The position numbers and the translations under genes were made by a program. From NCBI GenBank assembly GCA_051117315.1, contig JBNPEA010000008.1, positions 1 through 51,664 on the forward strand: a DNA stretch of 51,664 nt. Reading direction: 5' to 3'. The notes under the pieces were generated by a model that was given only the letters and a program-made list of their open reading frames with translations, had not been told where the DNA came from and did no database searches. Below are positions 41,619-49,923 of the stretch, piece by piece (positions within the stretch are counted from its first letter, which is position 1; each line of letters opens with the position of its first letter). The stretch comes from Salinarimonas sp051117315 (GTDB lineage Bacteria; Pseudomonadota; Alphaproteobacteria; Rhizobiales; Beijerinckiaceae).

Positions 41619-41658
41619 TTGTGCGGCGCAACATAACTCTTGTGCGCTGCAAAATCAA
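41619..41658 (-). promoter_or_regulatory. Phasin promoter with two PhaR-like operator copies
   Basis: Two direct copies of TTGTGCGnnGCAAnATnA lie at 41619-41636 and 41640-41657, 21 bp (two helical turns) apart. On the minus strand a promoter fits exactly over them: -35 TTGATT (41653-41658), 17-bp spacer, -10 TATGTT (41630-41635). PhaR repressors of alphaproteobacteria bind TGC/GCA-rich sites in phasin promoters, so this is a good candidate; the PhaR gene itself is not in the window. Confidence 0.65.
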
Positions 41659-41731
41659 CAGGCCGTCGATCCCGTTAAGGTTGACACGACCTCACCGTCC
41701 GCCGCGGGGATGCGTTGCGCGCCGACCTGCG

Positions 41732-41746
41732 TTAAACGATGGTTAA
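41732..41746 (+). promoter_or_regulatory. CtrA-type box upstream of the histidine kinase
   Basis: The sequence TTAA-ACGATGG-TTAA is an exact match to the CtrA consensus TTAA-N7-TTAA. It lies 57 bp before the ATG of the PdhS-like kinase. In 70%-GC DNA such an AT-rich paired motif is unlikely by chance, and CtrA control of a cell-cycle kinase is biologically coherent. Confidence 0.7.
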
Positions 41747-41803
41747 GTATGCGCGCCGGAACCCGTTCGGAAAAGGGCCGGTCAAGCCGCGGGGTGGCGA
41801 GGG

Positions 41804-44800
41804 ATGCGCGAGGGCGAGCAGGCAAGGCTGGGCGAGGCGATCGCGGCCGCGATCGCGCAGGCGGGGGCGAACAGCCCGTTCGCCGCGCGTCCGACGCTGG
41901 CCTGGAGCGCCGATGCCGGCGCGATCCTCTACGCCTCGGACGGCGCGCGGGCGCTCGCGGACGCGCTCGTCGTCGATGCGGCGGGGCGGGTGCGTCCGGA
42001 TCTCGCCGCGCGCCAGCGGCTCGCCGCGCTCGGCGCCGGCCTCGCGCCGCTGGAGGGCCAGAGGCTCGAGCGGCTGCGCTTCAGGCCCGGCCGTCTCGCC
42101 GCGCCCACGACGCTGGCCTGCCGGCGGCTCGTCCTCGCCGACGGCGCGAGCGTGCTGCTGACGGCCTTCCTCGACCCGCCGCCGACGCTGCAGCCGCCGC
42201 CGGTCGCGGAGCCCGCGCCGAACGTCGAGTCCCAGCCGGACGTCGAGGTCTTGCCTGTCGAGGGGCCTGCGCAGGCCGAGCCCGCGGCCGCCGAATCGTC
42301 GATGGAAGAGGCGGCGACCTTGCCCGCGCCGGAGCCCAACCCCGTTTTCGAGCCCGTCCCGGAGGCGGGCCCGCTCGCCGAGGCGCGCGACCGTCTCGCC
42401 GGGCGCGGCGTGGTGCGGTTCGTCTGGCGCGCGGACGCGCAGGGGTGCGTGCGCGAGGTCTCGTCCGCCCTCGCAGAGACGGTCGGCGCCGACGGCGCCG
42501 CGCTCATCGGGCGCGACTTCGCAGACATCCTGGCCGACGTCGCCCACGACCCGCACGGCATCGTGGCCGAGCTCGTGACCCGCGGGGCGACCTTCAGCGG
42601 GCGCACCGTGCTCTGGCGCGTCGCGGGAACGCAGGCGGCGGTCGAGGTCGATCTCGCCGGCCTGCCGGCGAGCGTGCGCGGCGGCGGCGGGCGTGAGATG
42701 CGCGGCTTCGGCCTGATCCGCACCGACGCAATTCGCCCGTTCCCGCCGCGCCCCGAACCCGCGCCGACGACGCAGGCGGCGCAGCCGACGGAGGAAGCGC
42801 ACGCCGGGGAAGACGCGTACGCGCTGGAGCCCGAAAGGGCGGAGCCCACCACCTTCGCGCCCGAGCCGGAGCGGATGGACGGTCCGGAGGACGCGGTCGC
42901 GACGGCCGAAACCGCCCATCCGGAGATCGCCGAGCCTGAGTCCGCCGAGGCACACGACGTCGCCGCGCCCGTCGAGGCGGCGTGGCTCGCGCCGCAGGCG
43001 CGCTTCGCCGTCGCCGCCGGCGAGCGCTACGAGCCGGCGGCGGAGCTGGCGACCCCGGTGGCGGTCGCCTCGATCTCCGCGAGCGCGCAGGGCCGGCTGG
43101 GCGAGGGGGCGCCGGCGCTGGGCGCCGCGCTCTCGCTGGCCGAGCCCGTCGCGGATCTCGCCCACACCGCGCCCGCCAACGACGTCAGCCCACCCGTGCC
43201 CGAGGAGGCGCGGCAGCTCGCCGACGGGCCTTCCTCGGACGAGCCGCCCCGGCGCGAGCCCGCCGCCGCGGCGGGGCTGCGGCTGTCGCCGAGCGAGCAC
43301 TCCGCCTTTCGCGAGATCGCCCGCGCGCTCGGTGCGCGCTATGCGGGGGACGACGACGCGGCCGAGACGCGGCCGGCGGCGGCGGCCGCCGCCACGGTGG
43401 CCGCCTTGCCCGCCCGCACGGCCCGGCCGGCCGCGGACCCGCTCGCACCGGCGGCGCTGGAGCGCCTGCCGCTCGGGATCGTCGTGCATCGCGGCGAGGA
43501 GACGCTCTACGCCAACCGGCACCTGCTCGATCTCCTCGGCCACGACGATCTCGACGGCTTCCGGGCCGCGGGTGGGGTCGCGGGGCTGGTCAAGGGGCGG
43601 CCCGGCGCGCTGGCGCGGGTCGAGGCGCTCGACCCGGCGCCGGTGGCGCTCGCCGGGCCCGACGGCGCGAGCTTCGCCGCCGAGGTGCGCTTTACCACGC
43701 TCGATCTCGACGACGGCCCGGCGAGCCTCCTCGTCGTGCGCCGCCTGCCCGACAGCGATCCGGTCCATCGCGTGCGGGCGCTCGAGATCGAGGCCGCTCG
43801 CCTGCAGGGCGACCTCGCGGAGCGCGACGCCATCCTCGACACGGCGACCGACGGCGTCGTCGTGGTGGACGGCGAGGGGCGCATCCTCTCGCTCAACCGC
43901 TCGGCCCAGGCGCTGTTCGGCTACGAGGCGAACGAGATCGCCGGTGAGCCCTTCACCACCCTTTTCGAGACCGAGAGCCACGCCGCCGCGCTCGACTATC
44001 TCGCGAGCCTCGGACGCGCGGGCGTGGCCAGCCTGCTCGACGGCGGGCGCGAGGTGCTCGGCCGGGTGCGCCAGGGCGGGGCGATTCCGCTGTTCATGAC
44101 GCTCGGCCGGGTGAGCGACGGCGGACGGAGCGCATCCGGCGATCCCGCACGCTTCTGCGCGGTGCTGCGCGACATGACCGCCTTCAAGCAGGCGGAGGCC
44201 GAGCTGCTCGAGGCCAAGCGCGCCGCCGAGGCGGCGAGCGCCCACAAGTCCGACTTCCTCGCCCGCATCTCGCACGAGGTGCGCACGCCGCTGAACGCCA
44301 TCATCGGCTTCGCCGAGGTGATGCGCGAGGAGCGCTTCGGCCCCGTCGGCAACGAGCGCTACAAGGACTACCTCGCCGACATCCACGCGTCGGGCCAGCA
44401 CGTGCTGAGCCTGATCAACGACCTGCTCGATCTCGCCAAGATCGAGGCCGGGCGCATGGACCTGGCGTTCCGCGCGGTGGGCCTCAACGAGCTCGTCGGT
44501 GCCTGCGTCGCGCTGATGCAGCCCGAGGCCGCGCGCGAGCGCATCGTGCTGCGCACGAGCCTGCTCGCGAAGCTGCCGCCGGTCGTCGCCGACGAACGCT
44601 CCATCCGCCAGATCGTGCTCAACCTCCTCTCCAACGCCGTGCGCTTCACCGATCCCGGCGGCCAGGTGATCGTCTCCACCGCGCTCACCGACCGCGGCGA
44701 GGTCGCGTTCCGCGTGCGCGACACCGGCATCGGCATGTCCGAGGGCGAGATGGAGGCCGCGCTCGAGCCCTTCCGCCAGCTCGCCACCGCGCGCCGCCCC

Positions 44801-44938
44801 GGCGGCACGGGGCTCGGCCTGCCGCTGACCAAGGCGCTGGTGGAAGCCAACCGCGGCGCGATGGCGATCACCTCGCGCAAGGGCGAGGGGACGCTGGTGG
44901 AGGTGACGTTCCCGGTGACGGTGGGGGCGGGGGTCTAG
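41804..44938 (+). CDS. pdhS: Soluble PAS-domain histidine kinase, PdhS-like (PleC/DivJ family)
   Basis: The 1044-aa protein has no transmembrane segment. A long, variable, Ala/Pro/Glu-rich N-terminal part contains PAS-like stretches at about residues 190-270 and 545-650. A clear PAS domain follows (about 674-800: AILDTATDGVVVVDGEGRIL, SLNRSAQALFGYEANEIAGE). The HisKA domain has phospho-acceptor His824 in ISHEVRTPLNAIIGFAEVMR, followed by LINDLLDLAKIEAGRMDL. The HATPase has the N box NLLSNAVRF, G1 DTGIGMS and G2 GGTGLGLPLTK. Length, solubility and HisKA sequence fit PdhS of Rhizobiales, which controls DivK phosphorylation and thus CtrA and asymmetric division. A CtrA box precedes it. An assignment to another PleC/DivJ paralog is possible. 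Confidence 0.8.
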   Translation: MREGEQARLGEAIAAAIAQAGANSPFAARPTLAWSADAGAILYASDGARALADALVVDAAGRVRPDLAARQRLAALGAGLAPLEGQRLERLRFRPGRLAAPTTLACRRLVLADGASVLLTAFLDPPPTLQPPPVAEPAPNVESQPDVEVLPVEGPAQAEPAAAESSMEEAATLPAPEPNPVFEPVPEAGPLAEARDRLAGRGVVRFVWRADAQGCVREVSSALAETVGADGAALIGRDFADILADVAHDPHGIVAELVTRGATFSGRTVLWRVAGTQAAVEVDLAGLPASVRGGGGREMRGFGLIRTDAIRPFPPRPEPAPTTQAAQPTEEAHAGEDAYALEPERAEPTTFAPEPERMDGPEDAVATAETAHPEIAEPESAEAHDVAAPVEAAWLAPQARFAVAAGERYEPAAELATPVAVASISASAQGRLGEGAPALGAALSLAEPVADLAHTAPANDVSPPVPEEARQLADGPSSDEPPRREPAAAAGLRLSPSEHSAFREIARALGARYAGDDDAAETRPAAAAAATVAALPARTARPAADPLAPAALERLPLGIVVHRGEETLYANRHLLDLLGHDDLDGFRAAGGVAGLVKGRPGALARVEALDPAPVALAGPDGASFAAEVRFTTLDLDDGPASLLVVRRLPDSDPVHRVRALEIEAARLQGDLAERDAILDTATDGVVVVDGEGRILSLNRSAQALFGYEANEIAGEPFTTLFETESHAAALDYLASLGRAGVASLLDGGREVLGRVRQGGAIPLFMTLGRVSDGGRSASGDPARFCAVLRDMTAFKQAEAELLEAKRAAEAASAHKSDFLARISHEVRTPLNAIIGFAEVMREERFGPVGNERYKDYLADIHASGQHVLSLINDLLDLAKIEAGRMDLAFRAVGLNELVGACVALMQPEAARERIVLRTSLLAKLPPVVADERSIRQIVLNLLSNAVRFTDPGGQVIVSTALTDRGEVAFRVRDTGIGMSEGEMEAALEPFRQLATARRPGGTGLGLPLTKALVEANRGAMAITSRKGEGTLVEVTFPVTVGAGV

Positions 44939-45034
44939 GGGGCGGCAGCCTCGTTCCTGAAGACGCATGTGGCGTCCCCCCCCCCGAACCCGGAAACCCT
45001 CTGCGCGGTAGTCTGCCGTTCACCGCCGGCGTGC

Positions 45035-45439
45035 ATGACGAGCATCGGGGCTCACGCCCGCGCACGATGCCGCCGTCCGGGAGCCGCCGCCTTGCAGATC
45101 ATCGTCATCGAGCCCGCGGGCTACGAGCCCTCAGTGTCGGCGGTCACCATCGGCGTCTGGCTCGCCTGCATCAACGTCGCCTGCTTCCTGGCCTTCGCCT
45201 TCGACAAGTCCGCCGCCCGCCGGCAGGGACGGCGCGTGACGGAGCGCAGTCTGTTGTGGCTCGCGGCGCTGGGCGGCTCGCCGGCGGCGCTGGTCGCGCG
45301 CCATCTCCTGCGCCACAAGACCCGCAAGGAGCCCTTCCGCACGCGGCTGTTCGGGATCGTGGCGGTCCAGGTCGTCGTGGGCGTCGTGCTGGCGGTCCCG
45401 GCGCTGCGGGAGCCGGTGTTGCGGGCGGTGGGGTTTTGA
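45035..45439 (+). CDS. DUF1294 family small membrane protein
   Basis: The 134-aa protein has two hydrophobic segments (VTIGVWLACINVACFLAFAF and FGIVAVQVVVGVVLAVPAL) around the DUF1294 signature: FDKSAARRQGRRVTERSLLW, LAALGGSPAALVARHLLRHK, TRKEPFR. Function of the family is unknown. The ATG at 45035 was chosen; a TTG at 45092 nearer the first helix and a GTG at 44969 are alternatives. It converges with the MFS gene of the downstream island, and so marks the last gene of ordinary composition. Confidence 0.82.
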   Translation: MTSIGAHARARCRRPGAAALQIIVIEPAGYEPSVSAVTIGVWLACINVACFLAFAFDKSAARRQGRRVTERSLLWLAALGGSPAALVARHLLRHKTRKEPFRTRLFGIVAVQVVVGVVLAVPALREPVLRAVGF

Positions 45440-45449
45440 AGGGGGGGCG

Positions 45450-46772
45450 CTACGGCACCCGCTCACGCTCGGGTGCCCCGTGCTCGCTCCATTTCCTCGA
45501 ACCCCAGGCACTGGCCGCCCCGTAGGTCCCCACCATCAGGAGGGCGACTCCACAGAGAGCGATGACCAGGTGCGGAGTCAGCGTGCTCAGCAGAAAGGGT
45601 GCGCTGATCATGGCGATCAGCATGCCGACGTACTCGACGATGATCTTGACGCGACAGAGCTTCGCGACGTCGTCCCACTCGTGCCGGGACTGGATGAGCT
45701 TCAGGAACGCCAAATCCGCAGGCGGTGTGCCCGACGCGGCCAGTGCTGCGCAGAGGAACAGCCATGCGATCCCGAAATCCAGCGACAGCATGAGGTAGCC
45801 GACGCCGGCGATTAGCCGGCCCGCTGCGATGTACTTCGCCGGATCCTTCAGGGCCATTCCCGAAGTTGCCAGGTTGGCGAGCACGTTGCCCAACCCGTAG
45901 AACAGGATGGCGGTGCCGAATCCGCCGAGGCCGCTCTGCGTCGCTCCGCCGGATGCCGCATCGAAGAGCAAGGCGGTCGTGAAAATAAAGCCGAGATACC
46001 AGGCGCCGGCGTTGACGGCCTGGGAGACGAAGGTGAATACGAGCAGGGGAGACCGGGACGCGACGACGAAGCCCCTCGCGGAATCACGCAGGAATCCGGC
46101 GCGACTAGACGCGTCAGCCTGATCCGCGGCGTTCCGTATCGAGGCCTCCAGAAGGCACGCGAGCGCGAAAGACGCAGCGGCGAAGGCGAACACGGCAACG
46201 GTGCCGCCCATGATCGCGACCGCGGACGCCGCGAGCGGGCCGGCGATCCGCGCCAGTCGAAACGTGCTGTCGACCAGCGCGTTCGCGCCGGCGCGCGCCC
46301 GCTCCTCGATGGCGAGGCGGGTTATGCCTCCGAACGCGGCGGCGTCGATATGGGGCCTGGTCATGACGACGAGCGCCGCGCTCAGCATGATCGTCCAGAG
46401 CGGCGCCCCCGAAACGACGAGACAGACGGCCGCGACGCCGGCGATCGCTCGTGTGGCGTCCAGCCAAGCCAACGTCCGAAACGGCGGCGCGCGGTCGAGC
46501 ACCGCACCGCCAGCGACCCCGGAAACTGCCGAGAGAAGAACGACTCCGGCGAGATAGAACCCGCCGTCGATGCCGACTCGCTCGACGACCGACCAGATCA
46601 GGGCGATGTTGAACGCCTCGGCTCCCAAGGCTCCCAGACTCGTTCCCGACCAAAGGCGCCGCACTCTCCCGTCGCGCAGCGGCTCCGTCGGGAACGCCCA
46701 GGCGAGACGCCGTGTACCTTCGGTCGTGGCCACAGGCGTCTCCTCCTCGAAAACGTCACTCGTCCGCTTCAA
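45450..46772 (-). CDS. MFS transporter, last gene of the ATP-grasp operon
   Basis: The 440-aa protein has about 12 hydrophobic helices and begins with a charged tail (MKRTSDVFEEETPVATTEGT). WSGTSLGALGAEAFNIALIW, LLSAVSGVAGGAVLDRAPPF, WYLGFIFTTALLFDAASGGA and FLLSTLTPHLVIALCGVALL place it in the MFS_3/enterobactin-exporter-like group. It overlaps the GshB-like gene by 17 bp and is co-transcribed with four enzymes. Export of the pathway product, giving self-protection or release, is the simplest role; import is possible. Confidence 0.88.
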   Translation of the reverse strand: MKRTSDVFEEETPVATTEGTRRLAWAFPTEPLRDGRVRRLWSGTSLGALGAEAFNIALIWSVVERVGIDGGFYLAGVVLLSAVSGVAGGAVLDRAPPFRTLAWLDATRAIAGVAAVCLVVSGAPLWTIMLSAALVVMTRPHIDAAAFGGITRLAIEERARAGANALVDSTFRLARIAGPLAASAVAIMGGTVAVFAFAAASFALACLLEASIRNAADQADASSRAGFLRDSARGFVVASRSPLLVFTFVSQAVNAGAWYLGFIFTTALLFDAASGGATQSGLGGFGTAILFYGLGNVLANLATSGMALKDPAKYIAAGRLIAGVGYLMLSLDFGIAWLFLCAALAASGTPPADLAFLKLIQSRHEWDDVAKLCRVKIIVEYVGMLIAMISAPFLLSTLTPHLVIALCGVALLMVGTYGAASAWGSRKWSEHGAPERERVP

Positions 46773-47757
46773 ACGACGCGAGCACGAGCGCGACCGCCTC
46801 GTCGGACCGATCGATGCCCGTCGCTCGAAATTCGTAGTTCAACCCGCCTGGATTCGCAAGATTGAGTTCGAACACGTAGGGATAAGCGAGATCCACCCCG
46901 CAATAGCGTATTCCGTGCGTGCGAAGCGCCCAGCCGAGACGACGGCAAAACGCATCCTCTTCAGAGGTTAAATTGGGGGCCTCGAAGTCGACGCCGAGCG
47001 TCACATTCCCGCGGTGATCGACGTCTCCAAGGAACCGTCGGAAGCCAGCGAATGGCATTCCGCCTGCGATTAAAATCCGCTTCTCATTGAGTTTCACATT
47101 GGGTACGAAGGCCTGGAGTGTCGTAAACGTGCGACTGAGTCCGATGGTCGCGCGGCCGTACATCTCGTGACGCGAAACCTCGTTTCCTGTTGCAGACTGC
47201 ATCAGCGCACGGGCGTTCTTATCGTTCTTATCGATGAAGAACACGTCCGCACCGCACCCTTCATTGGCGGGCTTCATGATCCACGGATGGTCCGAAGCTT
47301 CGACGAGCGACAGCAGATCATCGTAGCGGTTCGACACGCATGACGGCGGGAGATTTTCACGAGGCACAACCGCATCAAGAGCAATCTTGCTGTTGAGGAA
47401 TAGCAAGCTGGCAGGTTCGTTTACGAATATTGTTCTTTGACTTAACATCCAAAGAATAGTATATATCTCAAGCATGATAATGGGGGGTGGATTGCAAAGC
47501 ATCCATACAAGATCAACATCGCATTCAGCACTAGTCTGCTTCATAAGTAAATCGGGGAACGGAACACCTTTTTCATATTCCCTTTCAAGAATAAAAGCAT
47601 CGCAAAAGACCTCGCCGTTTTTGAGGCATAACGTCTCGACGTCGGCAAGTATGACCCTTTTCCCTGCGCGAAGGAGCGCATTCGGTAGGATTGAATGGTT
47701 GTCAAATCGGAATTCATTCAGTCTTGAGATGAGTACCAGAACACAATCAAGAGACAT
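46756..47757 (-). CDS. GshB-like ATP-grasp ligase
   Basis: The 333-aa protein follows the prokaryotic glutathione synthetase plan: WMLCNPPP (89-92), FVNEPASLLFLNSKIALDAV (111-130), the ATP-binding lysine in WIMKPANEGCGADVFFID (Lys162), LQAFVPNVKLNEKRILIAGG, HRGNVTLG, and the metal ligands in CGVDLAYPYVFELNLANPGG (Asp289, Glu297, Asn299). Such enzymes join a carboxylate to an amine through an acyl phosphate. The genome's true GshB would not be expected in this operon, so this copy probably acts in a dedicated pathway. The 5' half is clearly AT-richer than neighbouring DNA. It overlaps both neighbours (11 and 17 bp). Confidence 0.85.
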   Translation of the reverse strand: MSLDCVLVLISRLNEFRFDNHSILPNALLRAGKRVILADVETLCLKNGEVFCDAFILEREYEKGVPFPDLLMKQTSAECDVDLVWMLCNPPPIIMLEIYTILWMLSQRTIFVNEPASLLFLNSKIALDAVVPRENLPPSCVSNRYDDLLSLVEASDHPWIMKPANEGCGADVFFIDKNDKNARALMQSATGNEVSRHEMYGRATIGLSRTFTTLQAFVPNVKLNEKRILIAGGMPFAGFRRFLGDVDHRGNVTLGVDFEAPNLTSEEDAFCRRLGWALRTHGIRYCGVDLAYPYVFELNLANPGGLNYEFRATGIDRSDEAVALVLASFEADE

Positions 47758-49015
47758 AGCGGCGTCCTCCAGAAGCGTATTCTTCGATGAGCGAATCGAT
47801 CGAAGAAAGTGACTGGGTTAGCGCCCTGTCTGATGGGGCGCTGATTAAAATATGACCACTTCTGCTGTAGTTCGACAGAGCGGTGTTGTTGGTTTGATTT
47901 TTGGTAGGTGGCGACAGCTTATGTTCGCGATATCCTGAGAAGCTGCCCAGACGTAAAGCAAAGAGATCTGCCTCTGCATTGTCAAGAAAGTTGAGGTTCA
48001 TCGGTAGAAAGCGAACCGCCGCAGCTACCGCGTCTGCTGCATCTGACTCGACTCGCGTTTCTGACGTCGAACGCCGGTCGTGGTAGGCGAGATAATCTTG
48101 GATCATTCGTCGTCCCGAGGTCCAGTGAACAAGCTTGGTGATGTGTCCTCCAGGAAGCCTCGGGTTGATCTCGATGAGCCTTGCTCCGCCGGTTTTGTCG
48201 ATGCGGAACTCGACGTGTGCGGCGGCACAGCGGAGTTCGAGTGCCTCCAGCCAGCCCAGAATCGTCCGCCGGATCGCGTCCTCGTCGACACTGCCAAGCG
48301 TACACGGGTGGACATGTCCCATTTCCACGAAGTAAGGCGGCGGACCGAGGATCTTGCGGGTGAAGCCGATAATCTCGAATCCGTGCTGCGCCTTCGACCA
48401 GCTGATCTCGCAGCTGTACTCAGGCCCATCGATGAACTCCTCGATCAGAAGTCGCCTCTCGGGTCGATAGCCGCGTATGTTCAGGCGATGGGTAGCGAAG
48501 AAAGTGGCGGCTTCGCGAAGATCCAAACTCGACCGGCACAGCCGAACGCCCACGCTGCCGCTCTCGTCCACCGGCTTGATTACGACGGGATATCGAAGGC
48601 GTCCGGTGTCGAGTCCTTCGACTGCCGCTTCGTCGACGACCCGAGCGGGAACGGCGCCGAGCATGTCGGACGTCAGCCGGCGCATTCGGTCTTTGAACCG
48701 CGCGCCCAGAAGTCCCGAAAGACCAGCATGAGGAACCCCGAGCATGCTTGCCGCGAGCGCCGCAGGAAGGAGGCGATAGTCGTCGAATGCGAGAAGAGCA
48801 TCGATGGTGCGCCCTTCGAGAGCACGGCAGATCGCTACCGGATCGAAGCAGTTCGCGTCGACGACCTCGTCGGCCTCGTAGATCGGGTTCTCCGCCAAGC
48901 CGGCGTAGAAGTCTCGTTCCCCCGTAAGGAGCAGGACCGATCGCCCCGCGGCCCGTACGAGCCGCATGGCTTCGACCGTGGTTCCAGTTGCGTTTGCCTC
49001 TACGAAGACGATCAC
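47747..49015 (-). CDS. ATP-grasp ligase of the CarB/BacD amino-acid ligase type
   Basis: The 422-aa protein starts with GTG (VIVFVEANATGTTVEAMRLV) overlapping the stop of the kinase gene. It has a pre-ATP-grasp domain (residues 1-105), KDRMRRL, the ATP-binding lysine in YPVVIKPVDESGSVGVRLC (Lys147), LLIEEFIDGPEYSCEIS, and the metal motif LIEINPRLPGG (Glu282, Asn284, Arg286). This organisation is shared by carbamoyl-phosphate synthase large subunits, PurK/PurT and L-amino acid ligases such as BacD. In a biosynthetic setting it most likely makes an amide or peptide bond. A longer ATG start at 49276 lies inside the upstream gene and was rejected. Confidence 0.87.
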   Translation of the reverse strand: MIVFVEANATGTTVEAMRLVRAAGRSVLLLTGERDFYAGLAENPIYEADEVVDANCFDPVAICRALEGRTIDALLAFDDYRLLPAALAASMLGVPHAGLSGLLGARFKDRMRRLTSDMLGAVPARVVDEAAVEGLDTGRLRYPVVIKPVDESGSVGVRLCRSSLDLREAATFFATHRLNIRGYRPERRLLIEEFIDGPEYSCEISWSKAQHGFEIIGFTRKILGPPPYFVEMGHVHPCTLGSVDEDAIRRTILGWLEALELRCAAAHVEFRIDKTGGARLIEINPRLPGGHITKLVHWTSGRRMIQDYLAYHDRRSTSETRVESDAADAVAAAVRFLPMNLNFLDNAEADLFALRLGSFSGYREHKLSPPTKNQTNNTALSNYSRSGHILISAPSDRALTQSLSSIDSLIEEYASGGRRYVS

Positions 49016-49914
49016 GGTCCGTCTCCTTCCGATGAGGCGGCTGATTCGGCCGCCGCGGGCGTGACAGGGCAGAAAGTGCAGGGCTCGCCGTTCAGAATCG
49101 CTGCGAGAGGCCTTTCGACGAGGCCGCACGAAACGACGGCCGGAATGCCGATTGCAGACAGATGTACTATCGACTCCATCTTGCTGGACATTCCCCCCGA
49201 GCCGTGACCGGACACGCTGCCGGTCGTGTCGATACGACCCAGGTCGCTGCTCGGCTGGAACACCGGCAACAAGCACGCATCAATGTTCAGTTTCGGATCA
49301 GAAGTGTACAGCCCCGGGAGGTCGGTAAGAAATACCGTTAAATCCGGCCTCCATAACTTTGATATCCAGGATGCGACCTCATCGTTGTCGCGGAATGAGG
49401 ATAGTTGACATCGATGAACGTCGTCCTCGTTGATGATTGGAAGAATATTGTAGAAATGCAGATCCTCGATTATCTCCACGGTCCGCTGTGCACTTGATTC
49501 GCACTCTCGATCGCTCCCCCTCACTAGAACCTGGCCGGAAAGAATCCCAAACGTACGCAGGCCGGTGGCAGCCGTTTCGAACAGTGCGATCTGTCCGAAA
49601 CTCGAAAGCGCTCGGCGAATGCGCGCTTCGGCGGCCGGATAATGCGAAATGGGCGGCAATGCGGCGCGGCCTCGTGCGAATGCGCCGGAAGCGACCAGCA
49701 CGACGTTCCGGCCGGGCGGTAATGCAACCAGAAGGTCCTGTGCGATTCCTTTCCAAATATTCGGATTGCTCAGTGATGCCGCGCTTCCGATCTTTACGAC
49801 AATTCGCTCGGCGGAGAGCAGTGTTTCGGCACCGGCGTTGCTGAACGGGGGCCGATGCTCGCTGAACGTCGTGGCCGTCCCGGAGCCAGCAGTGGGTTTG
49901 GTGAGAGCTGTCAT
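49012..49914 (-). CDS. Glutamate 5-kinase-like amino-acid kinase lacking PUA domain
   Basis: The 300-aa protein has a 37-residue N-terminal extension and then an amino-acid kinase domain of the ProB type: RIVVKIGSAASL (Lys41), VVLVASGAFARGRAAL, LPIINEDDVHRC, FRDNDEVASWISKLW, TVFLTDLPGLYTSDPK and SGHGSGGMSSKMES. Glutamate 5-kinase makes gamma-glutamyl phosphate. The C-terminal PUA domain of standard ProB (about 367 aa) is missing, and the canonical GDND..SA motif reads RDNDEVAS. No proA follows; two ligases do, so the acyl phosphate may be used in a side pathway. It lies 9 bp after the aldolase gene. Confidence 0.85.
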   Translation of the reverse strand: MTALTKPTAGSGTATTFSEHRPPFSNAGAETLLSAERIVVKIGSAASLSNPNIWKGIAQDLLVALPPGRNVVLVASGAFARGRAALPPISHYPAAEARIRRALSSFGQIALFETAATGLRTFGILSGQVLVRGSDRECESSAQRTVEIIEDLHFYNILPIINEDDVHRCQLSSFRDNDEVASWISKLWRPDLTVFLTDLPGLYTSDPKLNIDACLLPVFQPSSDLGRIDTTGSVSGHGSGGMSSKMESIVHLSAIGIPAVVSCGLVERPLAAILNGEPCTFCPVTPAAAESAASSEGDGP

Positions 49915-49923
49915 CGCAGTACC

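Noticed and set aside
47747..49276. 509-codon version of the CarB/BacD-type ligase starting at 49276
   Set aside because: The extra 87 residues overlap the kinase gene and have no ATP-grasp similarity; the GTG at 49015, overlapping the kinase stop, fits the fold start.
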